A stretch of DNA of 64,000 nt from an uncultured Agrobacterium sp. Lineage in GTDB: Bacteria > Pseudomonadota > Alphaproteobacteria > Rhizobiales > Rhizobiaceae. Within the stretch, counting starts at the first letter, position 1. Every line of letters begins with the position of its first letter. Position numbers and translations under genes: made by a program. The notes under the pieces are model-generated. The model was not told the DNA's origin and ran no database searches. It saw only the letters and a list, made by a program, of their open reading frames with translations. The stretch lies in assembly GCA_913777615.1 (NCBI GenBank), contig CAJYTK010000022.1:248001-312000 (forward strand), read 5' to 3'. Of the stretch, positions 38,916 through 46,599 are shown piece after piece.

Positions 38916-38945
38916 CTTAAATGCGGCGATTTAAGGTGGCGTTAA
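38916..38945. promoter_or_regulatory. CtrA-type box and palindrome upstream of the PBP gene
   Basis: TTAA (38931-38934), a 7-nt spacer and TTAA (38942-38945) match the CtrA half-site pattern TTAA-N7-TTAA. An adjoining palindrome, CTTAAAT-N6-ATTTAAG, spans 38916-38935 and shares the first TTAA. Confidence 0.5.
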
Positions 38946-38985
38946 GGCGCAACCGGCTTCACTTTGGCGTCACCGCGAACGGGGG

Positions 38986-39444
38986 TCACTGGCAGACGTC
39001 GACCCACTCGGCCTTGGTCAAGCTCACCAGGCGCTCTGGCGAAATCCGCACCGCCGCGTTAATCGCACCTGCCGCAGGCACGACCTCGGCATAATCCTTC
39101 AGTGACACATCGCAATAGACCGGTAAATCGGAAGGCAAGCCAAAAGGACAAACGCCACCGACTGGATGGCTCGTTACCTCGACCACCTCTTGCGCATCCA
39201 GCATGCGAGGCTTGGCGGAGAAGCGATCCCTGAATTTCCGGTTGTCCAGACGCTTCATACCAGCGGTGACGACGAGGAGAATGGTTTCTCCCGCCCTAAC
39301 GCAGATCGTCTTGGCTATCTGATCCGGATCGACGCCATGCGCTTCCGAGGCAAGTGCCACGGTGGCAGAACTGGCTTCGGTCTCCAGAACCTCAATATCT
39401 GGAGCATGGGTCGCGAAATAGTCTTGGACGGAACGAAGGCTCAT
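38986..39444 (-). CDS. YbaK/ProX-like aminoacyl-tRNA deacylase
   Basis: A 152-residue single-domain editing protein of the YbaK/ProX family. The family hydrolyses mischarged tRNAs such as Ala- or Cys-tRNA(Pro). The conserved lysine region KTICVRAGE and the HPVGGVCPFGL block are visible. ATG 39444 is used; an in-frame TTG two codons earlier is a weaker choice. Substrate specificity cannot be read from sequence alone. Confidence 0.9.
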   Translation of the reverse strand: MSLRSVQDYFATHAPDIEVLETEASSATVALASEAHGVDPDQIAKTICVRAGETILLVVTAGMKRLDNRKFRDRFSAKPRMLDAQEVVEVTSHPVGGVCPFGLPSDLPVYCDVSLKDYAEVVPAAGAINAAVRISPERLVSLTKAEWVDVCQ

Positions 39445-39567
39445 GCGCAATCTTTAGGCGCACCCGGCCATGGAGGCAAGAGGACGCCTCATAGCTATGC
39501 GCAAAACGCAATGCTGCGCTGCAATGATATGTCTGTTTTCGGACGGGAACTCCTGTATCTTACAAGC

Positions 39568-39690
39568 ATCGAAGCGACGCACTCCTCCTCCCAGCGTCGC
39601 CCGATTGGACTGACAGCACTCCTCCTCCCAGTTGTCAGTCAGTTTCAAAAACCCGGCGCACCTCCTCCCGCGCCGGGTTTTTTATTGCCT
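39568..39690 (+). ncRNA. Trans-acting small RNA with three anti-Shine-Dalgarno hairpins (alpha-r14/NfeR1-like)
   Basis: Three hairpins follow one another. Hairpin 1 pairs GCGACGC (39574-39580) with GCGTCGC (39594-39600). Hairpin 2 pairs GACTGACAGC (39608-39617) with GTTGTCAGTC (39631-39640). Hairpin 3 is a terminator, ACCCGGCGC (39651-39659) with GCGCCGGGT (39670-39678) and six T. Loops 1 and 2 are identical (ACTCCTCCTCCCA) and loop 3 is ACCTCCTCCC, each exposing CCTCCTCCC complementary to ribosome-binding sites. This matches what I recall of the rhizobial alpha-r14 (NfeR1) family; the alpha-r8/mmgR group is an alternative. TATCTT at 39556-39561 is a possible -10 box. Confidence 0.8.
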
Positions 39691-39859
39691 TGATGGCAGA
39701 AGCTCCCTTCATTTCATCATCTCAGTATCCGGGGTATGCTCGCAGATCCCTCGGCCTCACAGCAACCGCGAGCGCGATGCCTTTTGATGCAGGACAACGC
39801 GACGCGCTCTATTGAAATTTGCCCGTGAGATTTGTCGTGAAACGGTGTTGAGGGGAAAC

Positions 39860-39888
39860 TTGACTTATTCGTTCACCCGCCCTACTTC
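39860..39888 (+). promoter_or_regulatory. Promoter of the cold-shock gene
   Basis: TTGACT (39860-39865), 17 bp, TACTTC (39883-39888). Transcription from about 39895 would give a leader of about 130 nt, usual for cold-shock genes. Nothing else was recognised between the small RNA and cspA (39695-40025). Confidence 0.6.
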
Positions 39889-40025
39889 TCTCGCATCGAT
39901 ATTTGTTTGACGACCAGAGCTTCGGCGTCCCAAAGACGCTCAGACGATCTTTCTTTCCTTCAAATTCGACCAAAACCGCGCTGGCTTTCAGTGCAAAAGT
40001 AATACGCCAACGGAAGGAACTCGTT

Positions 40026-40235
40026 ATGGCTACTGGTACAGTTAAGTGGTTCAACGCAACCAAGGGCTACGGCTTCATTCAGCCTGACGACGGCGCACAG
40101 GACGTGTTCGTACACATCTCTGCAGTCGAGCGCGCTGGCATGAGCGGTCTGAAGGACGGTCAGAAGATCTCCTACGAACTCGTTCAGGACCGTCGTTCTG
40201 GCAAGATGTCTGCAGACAGCCTCGTCGCTGCCTGA
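40026..40235 (+). CDS. Cold-shock protein, CspA family
   Basis: A 69-residue single cold-shock domain that binds single-stranded RNA and DNA. RNP1-type [11 protein letters not shown] and RNP2-type [10 protein letters not shown] motifs are intact, with [14 protein letters not shown] at the N-terminus. AAGGA lies upstream of ATG 40026; the long open frame before it is leader RNA. A terminator follows. Which of several paralogues this is cannot be told. Confidence 0.95.
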   Translation: MATGTVKWFNATKGYGFIQPDDGAQDVFVHISAVERAGMSGLKDGQKISYELVQDRRSGKMSADSLVAA

Positions 40236-40270
40236 TCATGATTTGGCTGGTTTGACCAGTCTGTCAGTTG

Positions 40271-40300
40271 AAAAGCCGAGATCTCGCGTCTCGGCTTTTT
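40271..40300 (+). terminator. Terminator of the cold-shock gene
   Basis: AAAAGCCGAG (40271-40280) pairs with CTCGGCTTTT (40290-40299) and ends in a T run. Confidence 0.85.
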
Positions 40301-40431
40301 GCGTTTTAAAGGCATCTGACGAATAATGGGCCCTTGTCCTTGTAAAAGAGATCATGCCAACCAATATAAGGTACATCAGTGTTTGGGCAGTTCCCGATGA
40401 GGCTTTGATGAGCCGCCGCGTTGCAGCCCGG

Positions 40432-40448
40432 TTAATGAAAAATTAACC
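40432..40448 (+). promoter_or_regulatory. CtrA-type box upstream of a micro-ORF
   Basis: TTAA (40432-40435), a 7-nt spacer and TTAACC (40443-40448) match the TTAA-N7-TTAAC pattern. It also lies in the inverted repeat GGTTAAT-N5-ATTAACC (40431-40448 with the preceding G). Confidence 0.5.
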
Positions 40449-40475
40449 AAAGCGCGCAATGATCAAAGGGAAGAC

Positions 40476-40535
40476 ATGAGCGACAGTAAATATGCTGGCG
40501 CCGTGCTGAGACACAAAACCGTTTTTGCACTTTGA
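40476..40535 (+). CDS. Candidate 19-codon micro-ORF
   Basis: ATG 40476 to TGA 40533-40535 encodes 19 residues starting MSDSKYAGAV. AAGGG lies 5 bp before the ATG, and a strong terminator follows 38 bp after the stop, so it sits inside a compact transcription unit of its own. No regulated gene follows on this strand, so it does not look like an attenuator leader. It could instead be part of a small RNA. Unrecognised sequence; the call rests on the ribosome site and terminator only. Confidence 0.4.
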   Translation: MSDSKYAGAVLRHKTVFAL

Positions 40536-40572
40536 CCACGGATGTACTGGCACTGATCGCATAAACGGAAAT

Positions 40573-40605
40573 GAAAGGTCGGGCTTGCCCGGCCTTTTTG
40601 TTTTT
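40573..40605 (+). terminator. Terminator of the micro-ORF or small RNA unit
   Basis: GGTCGGGC, loop TT, GCCCGGCC, then TTTTTGTTTTT. The strong plus-strand T run shows that something ends here, most likely the transcript containing the micro-ORF. Confidence 0.75.
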
Positions 40606-40625
40606 CTGGGTCTACTCCCGAGGAT

Positions 40626-40648
40626 CAGTGCCGCCAAAGGCGGCACTG
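40626..40648 (-). terminator. 3' hairpin of the M20 peptidase gene
   Basis: CAGTGCCGCC, loop AAA, GGCGGCACTG is a perfect 10-bp stem 16 bp beyond the peptidase stop. It lacks a T run on the minus strand; the hairpin at 40573-40605 may complete termination. Confidence 0.5.
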
Positions 40649-40664
40649 TCTGTCTCCCATTCGA

Positions 40665-42056
40665 TTATTTGGCGCTTAATGCCGATAGGATTCGGACCCA
40701 TGAGCGCGTTCCCTTGTGGAAGGACTTGAGCTCGTACTTCTCATTGGGCGAGTGAATGCGGTCGTCGGTGAGGCCGAAGCCAATCATCAGCGAATCCATG
40801 CCGAGCATCTTCTGGAAGTCGCCAACAATCGGGATCGATCCACCCATGCCGATGACCACGGCAGGCTTTGCCCATTCATCCGACAGCGCCGACTTCGCCT
40901 TGGTCAAGGCTGGCGAGTCGTAGGAGAGATGGATGGCTGGCGAGCCGCCATGTTCGTGGAATTCGACCGAGCAATCTGCCGGAATCTTAGAACGTACATA
41001 GGCGCGAAAGCTCTCGCGGATTGCGGATGGATCCTGACGGCCGACAAGGCGGAAGGACACCTTTGCAGAGGCTTTTGCGGCGATAACGGTCTTGAAGCCT
41101 TCGCCCGTATAACCGCCGGTGATGCCGTTGACTTCCGCCGTCGGGCGGGCCCAGGTCAGTTCGAGGACGGAGCGTCCCTTCTCACCTGCTGGAATGGACA
41201 GACCGACTTCGCCGAGGAAAGATTCGGCCGTGCGGCCGAGATTATCCCAGGATGCCTTGATGTTGGCGGGTGTTTCCTCCACGCCCTCGTAGAACCCGGG
41301 CAATGTCACGCGACCCGCTTCATCATGCAGCCCGGCGAGAATGTCGGTCAGGATATGGATCGGGTTGGCCGCAGCACCGCCGAAGAGGCCGGAATGCAGG
41401 TCGCGATCGGCAGCGGTGATGACGATTTCCTCGCCGACAAGCCCGCGCAGAGCCGCAGCGATCGCAGGCGTTTCGGGGTCCCACATGCTGGTATCGCAGA
41501 CCAGAGCGTAATCTGCTTTCAGCTCGCCTGAGTTGGCGTCCAGGAACGGTTTTAGCGAGGGCGAGCCGGATTCCTCTTCGCCTTCGAAGAGAATGGTGAC
41601 GCGGATCGGCAGCGAACCGCTGGTCTGCTTATAGGCGCGACATGCTTCGACAAACGTCATCAACTGGCCCTTGTCGTCTGATGTGCCGCGACCCGAAATC
41701 ACCTGACGACCGCCGCCGATATCCTTCAATTTGGCATCGAAGGGGTCATCCTGCCATAGATCGATCGGATCGACAGGCTGAACATCGTAGTGGCCGTAAA
41801 ACAGCACATGCGGAGCGTCGGCTGTTGCTCCATCATGATGCGCGACGACCATGGGATGGCCTGCGGTGTCACGAATGGAAGCGTCGAAGCCGATGCTGGT
41901 CAGATCGCGCACCAGCCATTCGGCCGCCTTGCGGCACTCCGCCTTGTAGGCCGGATCGGTGGAGATGGACTTGATGCGAACGAGTTCGAAAAGTCTCTCA
42001 AGGCTGGAGGGAAGATTGTCGTCAACTGCCGAGAGAACGGGGGAAATATCTGTCAT
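40665..42056 (-). CDS. M20 family metallopeptidase (dipeptidase-like)
   Basis: A 463-residue di-zinc hydrolase of the M20/M25/M40 family. Metal-site blocks are FYGHYDVQPV and GRGTSDDKGQL, the catalytic Glu lies in FEGEEESGS, and the dimerisation domain contains the DLHSGLFGG motif. The sequence fits the carnosinase-like/ArgE-DapE-related group often annotated as dipeptidase. It ends close to two hairpins. Substrate unknown. Confidence 0.92.
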   Translation of the reverse strand: MTDISPVLSAVDDNLPSSLERLFELVRIKSISTDPAYKAECRKAAEWLVRDLTSIGFDASIRDTAGHPMVVAHHDGATADAPHVLFYGHYDVQPVDPIDLWQDDPFDAKLKDIGGGRQVISGRGTSDDKGQLMTFVEACRAYKQTSGSLPIRVTILFEGEEESGSPSLKPFLDANSGELKADYALVCDTSMWDPETPAIAAALRGLVGEEIVITAADRDLHSGLFGGAAANPIHILTDILAGLHDEAGRVTLPGFYEGVEETPANIKASWDNLGRTAESFLGEVGLSIPAGEKGRSVLELTWARPTAEVNGITGGYTGEGFKTVIAAKASAKVSFRLVGRQDPSAIRESFRAYVRSKIPADCSVEFHEHGGSPAIHLSYDSPALTKAKSALSDEWAKPAVVIGMGGSIPIVGDFQKMLGMDSLMIGFGLTDDRIHSPNEKYELKSFHKGTRSWVRILSALSAK

Positions 42057-42221
42057 TGCATGATCCTGTCATGTCGGGCGCGCCATAGGTCTTCCAACTG
42101 CGCTCCACCTTCTGGAAATCTGCGCATCTGGCGTCGCGATCATCCAAGTCAGATCATGGCGCCCATGCACAAGATGGCGGCACGATAGAGCAATTGACCA
42201 GCAGTTTCGAGCCGGAAAATA

Positions 42222-42677
42222 TCATCTTTCGGATTTGGCCGCCTCAACGGCCCGCGACATATATTCGAGCAGCAATTGCCGCTCGAACTTCAAAAGGTCC
42301 TTGAGCAGCGCCTCTTCCGTTTCGTTCGAAGCGGCGATCGCCGCCTCTTCCAAAGCGGCCCCCGCTTGCGTCAGCATGATGATCTGAGAGCGGCGATCAG
42401 TGGGATGGGGCTTTCGCTCGACAAGGCCATCGCGCTGCATGCGCGCGAGAGTATTGGCCAGCGTCGCCTGCTCTATGTCGACCCGGTCGAGCAACTGGCG
42501 CTGCGTCAACCTGTCCTCCTTCCACAGTTCCAGCAGAACGGGAAACTGGCCAGGCGAGAACCCAAGCTCTGCTGTGCGTCTTTGCAGCGCAAGCGAAAAA
42601 CCTTTTGCCAGTTGCGCCGCAAGATAGGCTACCGAGTCCTGTCGAGAAAATCCCATCGGGCAGATCGTCCGGATCAT
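42222..42677 (-). CDS. MarR family transcriptional regulator
   Basis: A 151-residue winged-helix repressor-like protein. The LTQRQLLDRVDIEQATLANT helix-turn-helix and the RKPHPTDRRSQIIMLT wing are typical of MarR. Start at 42677; a second ATG seven codons in (42656) is possible, and neither has a clear ribosome site. A palindrome ATCGTACGAT at 42684-42693 lies immediately upstream of the start, fitting autoregulation. It is 165 bp downstream of the start of the M20 peptidase, on the same strand. Confidence 0.85.
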   Translation of the reverse strand: MIRTICPMGFSRQDSVAYLAAQLAKGFSLALQRRTAELGFSPGQFPVLLELWKEDRLTQRQLLDRVDIEQATLANTLARMQRDGLVERKPHPTDRRSQIIMLTQAGAALEEAAIAASNETEEALLKDLLKFERQLLLEYMSRAVEAAKSER

Positions 42678-42683
42678 TTACAT

Positions 42684-42693
42684 ATCGTACGAT
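42684..42693. promoter_or_regulatory. Candidate MarR operator
   Basis: Perfect palindrome ATCGTACGAT, seven bases upstream of the MarR start codon; flanking TACAT/ATGTA arms extend it imperfectly. Confidence 0.45.
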
Positions 42694-42741
42694 GTACAGC
42701 GGCATGCTTTCGCGAGGCATGCGCGAGCCAGGAGGACGCGC

Positions 42742-42828
42742 AAAAGAAAACCGCCATGACCGGGAGGGGACGGTCATGGCGGCCATATTGAGGGACAAAG
42801 GCCCGGAGAGGGGGAAAGGCCTTTGTCC
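42742..42828 (-). ncRNA. Candidate CU-rich hairpin RNA or 3' UTR terminator
   Basis: On the minus strand, GGACAAAGGCC pairs with GGCCTTTGTCC (42828-42818 and 42803-42793) around the loop TTTCCCCCTCTCCG. Next, CCGCCATGACCG pairs with CGGTCATGGCGG (42782-42771 and 42762-42751) around TCCCCTCC, followed by TTTTCTTTTG. The second hairpin is a sound terminator for the small membrane-protein gene upstream. The CU-rich loops could also act as anti-Shine-Dalgarno sites. Confidence 0.5.
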
Positions 42829-42960
42829 GGTCTGACGCGGCGGGGGACGAGCCAGCTATCAGACTACGGCGTGATCAGTCGCCGTCCTCTAAGAAATGAG
42901 GCGGCAAATGCGGCTTTTCAAGGGAAGAACGGATTACAAATCGGTAACGTTCCGGTGAGA

Positions 42961-43344
42961 TTATTTGGCGTTATTTCTGCGCTTTTGCTGAAGCCAGGTG
43001 ATGCCTGTCAGCGCACCACCAATCAGAGCCGTCATCCCAATAAAGGCCATCACCATGCGGGCGGCGGTACTATCGGCATGAGCGACGATGATGACGACAA
43101 AGCCGGCCAGGAGTGCTGCGTCTGCGAACTGAAACTTTGCCACTTCCCACATATTTGTATTCACTTCGGGATTATCGGGAAAATACGTGCGCAGACCTTT
43201 GGTCGCCAGCAGGTAAAGGGGAACGATGGCCGTCTTTGCCGCTGTCAATGAGGCGGCATCACCCAAGAACCAGGATGTTGCAGCAACACCCGCCATCAGG
43301 ACGATCGAAACGAGCAAGGCCGTTGTGGTAGATGTTGTATGCAT
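42961..43344 (-). CDS. Small membrane protein of unknown function
   Basis: A 127-residue protein with about four hydrophobic segments: near residues 8-28, 35-50, 73-90 and 95-117. The tail is basic (QQKRRNNAK). No family recognised. The start at 43344 is ATG; a TTG one codon upstream is equally in frame. It is divergent from polA with 90 bp between the start codons. The two hairpins at 42751-42828 lie downstream. Confidence 0.7.
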   Translation of the reverse strand: MHTTSTTTALLVSIVLMAGVAATSWFLGDAASLTAAKTAIVPLYLLATKGLRTYFPDNPEVNTNMWEVAKFQFADAALLAGFVVIIVAHADSTAARMVMAFIGMTALIGGALTGITWLQQKRRNNAK

Positions 43345-43434
43345 CAAGAACCTCGCGAGACCGTGGAAGAAACTTGCTGGGTACTTGAGGGCGACGATAG
43401 ACCTTTTTGCCGTCTCGCGCTATCCATGCTTCCC

Positions 43435-46425
43435 ATGAAAAAAGGCGATCATCTCTTCCTCGTGGACGGCTCCGGTTTCATTTTCCGCGCTTTCCATGCC
43501 ATCCCCCCGCTCAACCGCAAGTCCGATGGATTGCCGGTCAATGCCGTGTCCGGCTTCTGCAACATGCTGTGGAAGCTGTTGAAGGATGCGCGCAACACCG
43601 ATGTGGGGGTGACGCCAACGCATTTTGCGGTGATCTTCGATTATTCCTCAAAAACCTTCCGCAACGAGCTTTACGATCTCTACAAGGCCAACCGCTCCGC
43701 CCCGCCGGAAGATCTCGTTCCGCAATTCGGCCTTATCCGCCATGCGACCCGCGCCTTTAACCTGCCCTGCATCGAGACCGAAGGCTTCGAGGCCGATGAC
43801 ATCATCGCCACCTATGCCCGCCAGGCGGAAGCGATCGGTGCGGATGTCACCATCATTTCCTCCGACAAGGACCTGATGCAGCTCGTCACGCCCAATGTGC
43901 ATATGTACGACGCGATGAAGGACAAGCAGATCGGCGTGCCGGACGTCATCGAAAAATGGGGCGTGGCCCCGGAAAAGATGATCGACTTGCAGGCGATGAC
44001 CGGCGATTCCACCGATAATATTCCGGGCATTCCCGGCATCGGGCCGAAGACGGCGGCGCAATTGCTGGAGGAATATGGCAACCTCGATACGCTGCTGGAG
44101 CGCGCGGGCGAAATCAAGCAACAAAAGCGCCGGGAAAACATCATCGCCAATGCGGAACTGGCCCGCCTCTCCCGTCAGCTCGTTTCGCTCAGGACCGACG
44201 TGCCGCTGGAGCTTGCGCTGGATGCGCTGACCCTTGAGCCGCAGGATGGCCCGAAGCTCATCGCCTTTCTGAAGGCGATGGAGTTTACCACGCTGACACG
44301 CCGCGTGGCGGAAGCGACCGGCGCCGATGCCGCCGCGATAGAACCCGCGCATGTTCCGGTGGAACGCGGCGCGGAGGCCCATGGTCCTGATCTCGATGCT
44401 ATCACGGATGCGCCGGATGCTGCATCCGTTCCGCTTGGCGAAGAGTCCGTGTCCGATGTCGGCGCCGTTCTCTCCAAAGCAGAAGGCGATACGCCGCAGG
44501 CGCTAGCCTCCGCGCGCGAAACCATATTCGCCGCAGCCAAGATCGATACGACCGCTTACCAGACCATCCGCAGCATCGAGGAACTGGATCGATGGGTCGC
44601 CATGGCGCGAGAGACGGGCGTGGTTGCCTTCGATACCGAGACGACCTCGCTTGACCCAATGATGGCGGAGTTGGTCGGTTTCTCGCTGGCCATTGCCGAT
44701 AACAGCAAGAATGCCAGGGGTTCGGATATCATCGCAGCCTATGTTCCCTTGACTCACAAGACGGGCTCCGGCGGCGATCTTTTCAGCGATGGCATCAAGC
44801 TGGCCCCCGACCAGATTCCTTTTGAGCTGGCGCTTTCACGGCTAAAAGACCTTCTCGAAGATCCGGCGGTTCTGAAGGTCGCGCAGAACCTCAAATATGA
44901 TTACCTGCTCGTCAAGCGCCTCGGCATCGTGATGCAGAGCTATGACGATACCATGCTGCTCTCCTACGTCTTGGAGGCGGGCAAGGGCGCGCATGGCATG
45001 GATGCGCTTTCCGAGCGCTGGCTCGGCCACAAGCCGATTGCCTACAAGGACGTCGCAGGCTCGGGGAAATCCGGCGTGACCTTCGATTTCGTCGATATCG
45101 ACAAGGCCACCGCCTATGCCGCCGAAGATGCCGATGTGACATTGCGGCTCTGGATGGTGCTGAAACCCCGCCTCGTCGCTGATCGTCTGACGAGCGTCTA
45201 CGAGCGGCTGGAGCGACCGCTGGTGCCGGTTCTGGCCCATATGGAAGAGCGCGGCATTTCTGTTGACCGACAGATCCTGTCGCGGCTTTCCGGCGAACTG
45301 GCCCAGAAGGCCGCTGCCTTCGAGGAAGACGTTTACGAGCTTGCCGGCGAGAAATTCAATATCGGTTCGCCTAAGCAGCTTGGCGACATCCTGTTTGGCA
45401 AGATGGGCCTGCCGGGCGGTTCCAAGACCAAGACCGGTCAATGGTCAACCTCGGCCTCCGTGCTGGAAGACCTTGCTGCCGAAGGCATGGAGCTTCCGCG
45501 CAAAATCGTTGACTGGCGCCAGCTGACCAAGCTCAAATCCACCTATACGGATGCGCTGCCGGGTTACATTCATGCCGATACCAAAAGGGTGCATACCTCC
45601 TATTCGCTGGCCTCGACGACGACTGGGCGTCTATCCTCGTCGGAACCCAACCTTCAAAACATTCCAGTGCGCACCGCCGAGGGCCGCAAGATCAGGACGG
45701 CCTTCGTTTCGACCCCGGGCAACAAGCTGCTGTCTGCCGACTACAGTCAGATCGAACTGCGCGTCTTGGCGCATGTCGCCGATATTCCGCAGTTGAGAAA
45801 CGCCTTCGAAAACGGCATCGATATTCATGCGATGACGGCATCGGAAATGTTCGGCGTGCCGGTGGAGGGCATGCCATCGGAAGTGCGTCGCCGCGCCAAG
45901 GCGATCAACTTCGGTATCATTTACGGCATTTCCTCCTTCGGTCTTGCCAATCAGCTCAGCATCGGCCGCTCTGAAGCGGGTGAGTACATCAAGAAATATT
46001 TCGAGCGCTTCCCCGGCATTCGCGACTATATGGAAAACACCAAGGCCTATGCCCGCGAGCATGGTTATGTCGAGACCATCTTCGGCCGCCGCATTCACTA
46101 CCCTGAAATCAAGTCGTCCAATCCGTCGGTAAGGGCATTCAACGAGCGCGCGGCAATCAATGCGCCGATCCAGGGGTCTGCGGCCGATATCATCCGTCGC
46201 GCCATGATCCGCATGGAACCGGCACTCGAGCAGGCGAAACTTTCCGCCCGCATGCTGCTTCAGGTGCATGACGAACTGATTTTCGAGGTCGAAGACAGCG
46301 AAATCGAAAAGACGCTGCCTGTGGTCGTCTCCGTCATGGAAAACGCCGCCATGCCCGCCATCGACATGAGGGTGCCGCTCCAGGTGGATGCCCGGGCCGC
46401 CAGCAACTGGGACGAGGCGCACTAA
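43435..46425 (+). CDS. polA: DNA polymerase I
   Basis: A 996-residue repair and replication polymerase. The 5'-3' nuclease starts at FLVDGSGFIFRAFHA, with ATSSDKDLMQL-like metal-site sequence (ISSDKDLMQLV). A 3'-5' exonuclease domain is intact by its motifs (FDTETTSLDP, LKYDYLLVKRL, YAAEDADVTLRL). Polymerase motifs A (LSADYSQIELRVLAH), B (RRRAKAINFGIIYG) and C (LLQVHDELIFEV) follow. ATG 43435 gives the family N-terminus MKKGDHLFLVDG; ATG 43426 and an open upstream frame also exist. Confidence 0.96.
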   Translation: MKKGDHLFLVDGSGFIFRAFHAIPPLNRKSDGLPVNAVSGFCNMLWKLLKDARNTDVGVTPTHFAVIFDYSSKTFRNELYDLYKANRSAPPEDLVPQFGLIRHATRAFNLPCIETEGFEADDIIATYARQAEAIGADVTIISSDKDLMQLVTPNVHMYDAMKDKQIGVPDVIEKWGVAPEKMIDLQAMTGDSTDNIPGIPGIGPKTAAQLLEEYGNLDTLLERAGEIKQQKRRENIIANAELARLSRQLVSLRTDVPLELALDALTLEPQDGPKLIAFLKAMEFTTLTRRVAEATGADAAAIEPAHVPVERGAEAHGPDLDAITDAPDAASVPLGEESVSDVGAVLSKAEGDTPQALASARETIFAAAKIDTTAYQTIRSIEELDRWVAMARETGVVAFDTETTSLDPMMAELVGFSLAIADNSKNARGSDIIAAYVPLTHKTGSGGDLFSDGIKLAPDQIPFELALSRLKDLLEDPAVLKVAQNLKYDYLLVKRLGIVMQSYDDTMLLSYVLEAGKGAHGMDALSERWLGHKPIAYKDVAGSGKSGVTFDFVDIDKATAYAAEDADVTLRLWMVLKPRLVADRLTSVYERLERPLVPVLAHMEERGISVDRQILSRLSGELAQKAAAFEEDVYELAGEKFNIGSPKQLGDILFGKMGLPGGSKTKTGQWSTSASVLEDLAAEGMELPRKIVDWRQLTKLKSTYTDALPGYIHADTKRVHTSYSLASTTTGRLSSSEPNLQNIPVRTAEGRKIRTAFVSTPGNKLLSADYSQIELRVLAHVADIPQLRNAFENGIDIHAMTASEMFGVPVEGMPSEVRRRAKAINFGIIYGISSFGLANQLSIGRSEAGEYIKKYFERFPGIRDYMENTKAYAREHGYVETIFGRRIHYPEIKSSNPSVRAFNERAAINAPIQGSAADIIRRAMIRMEPALEQAKLSARMLLQVHDELIFEVEDSEIEKTLPVVVSVMENAAMPAIDMRVPLQVDARAASNWDEAH

Positions 46426-46432
46426 AAGCGAC

Positions 46433-46546
46433 GTGCGTCCTATTATGGGACGCACAAAGGAAGCTTTACCTGTTTGAATCGACGCGACGTGCTTTCCGAA
46501 AATCGGGTCCGATTTTCGGGCCGCTGCTGTGACATTTCGAATGTCA
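46433..46546. repeat. Three perfect inverted repeats after polA
   Basis: GTGCGTCC/GGACGCAC (46433-46455), CCGAAAATCGG-GT-CCGATTTTCGG (46496-46519) and TGACATT-TCG-AATGTCA (46530-46546) follow in turn. The middle one matches a palindromic motif I recall as common between genes in rhizobia. The first may help end polA mRNA, though no T run follows. Confidence 0.6.
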
Positions 46547-46599
46547 TGTGCCTGTCGCCCATGAGGCGTAGGGGAAGGCTTCTATCAAGGAGCCCTCCC

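Noticed and set aside
39580-39670. Three evenly spaced CTCCTCCC copies as a CRISPR-like or tandem repeat
   Set aside because: The repeats are only 9-13 bp, sit in hairpin loops with different stems and end in a terminator; no cas genes nearby. A small RNA explains them better.
40026-40235. Longer cold-shock protein starting at 39903
   Set aside because: The extra 41 codons match no known domain, lie in the leader after the likely promoter, and ATG 40026 has a strong ribosome site.
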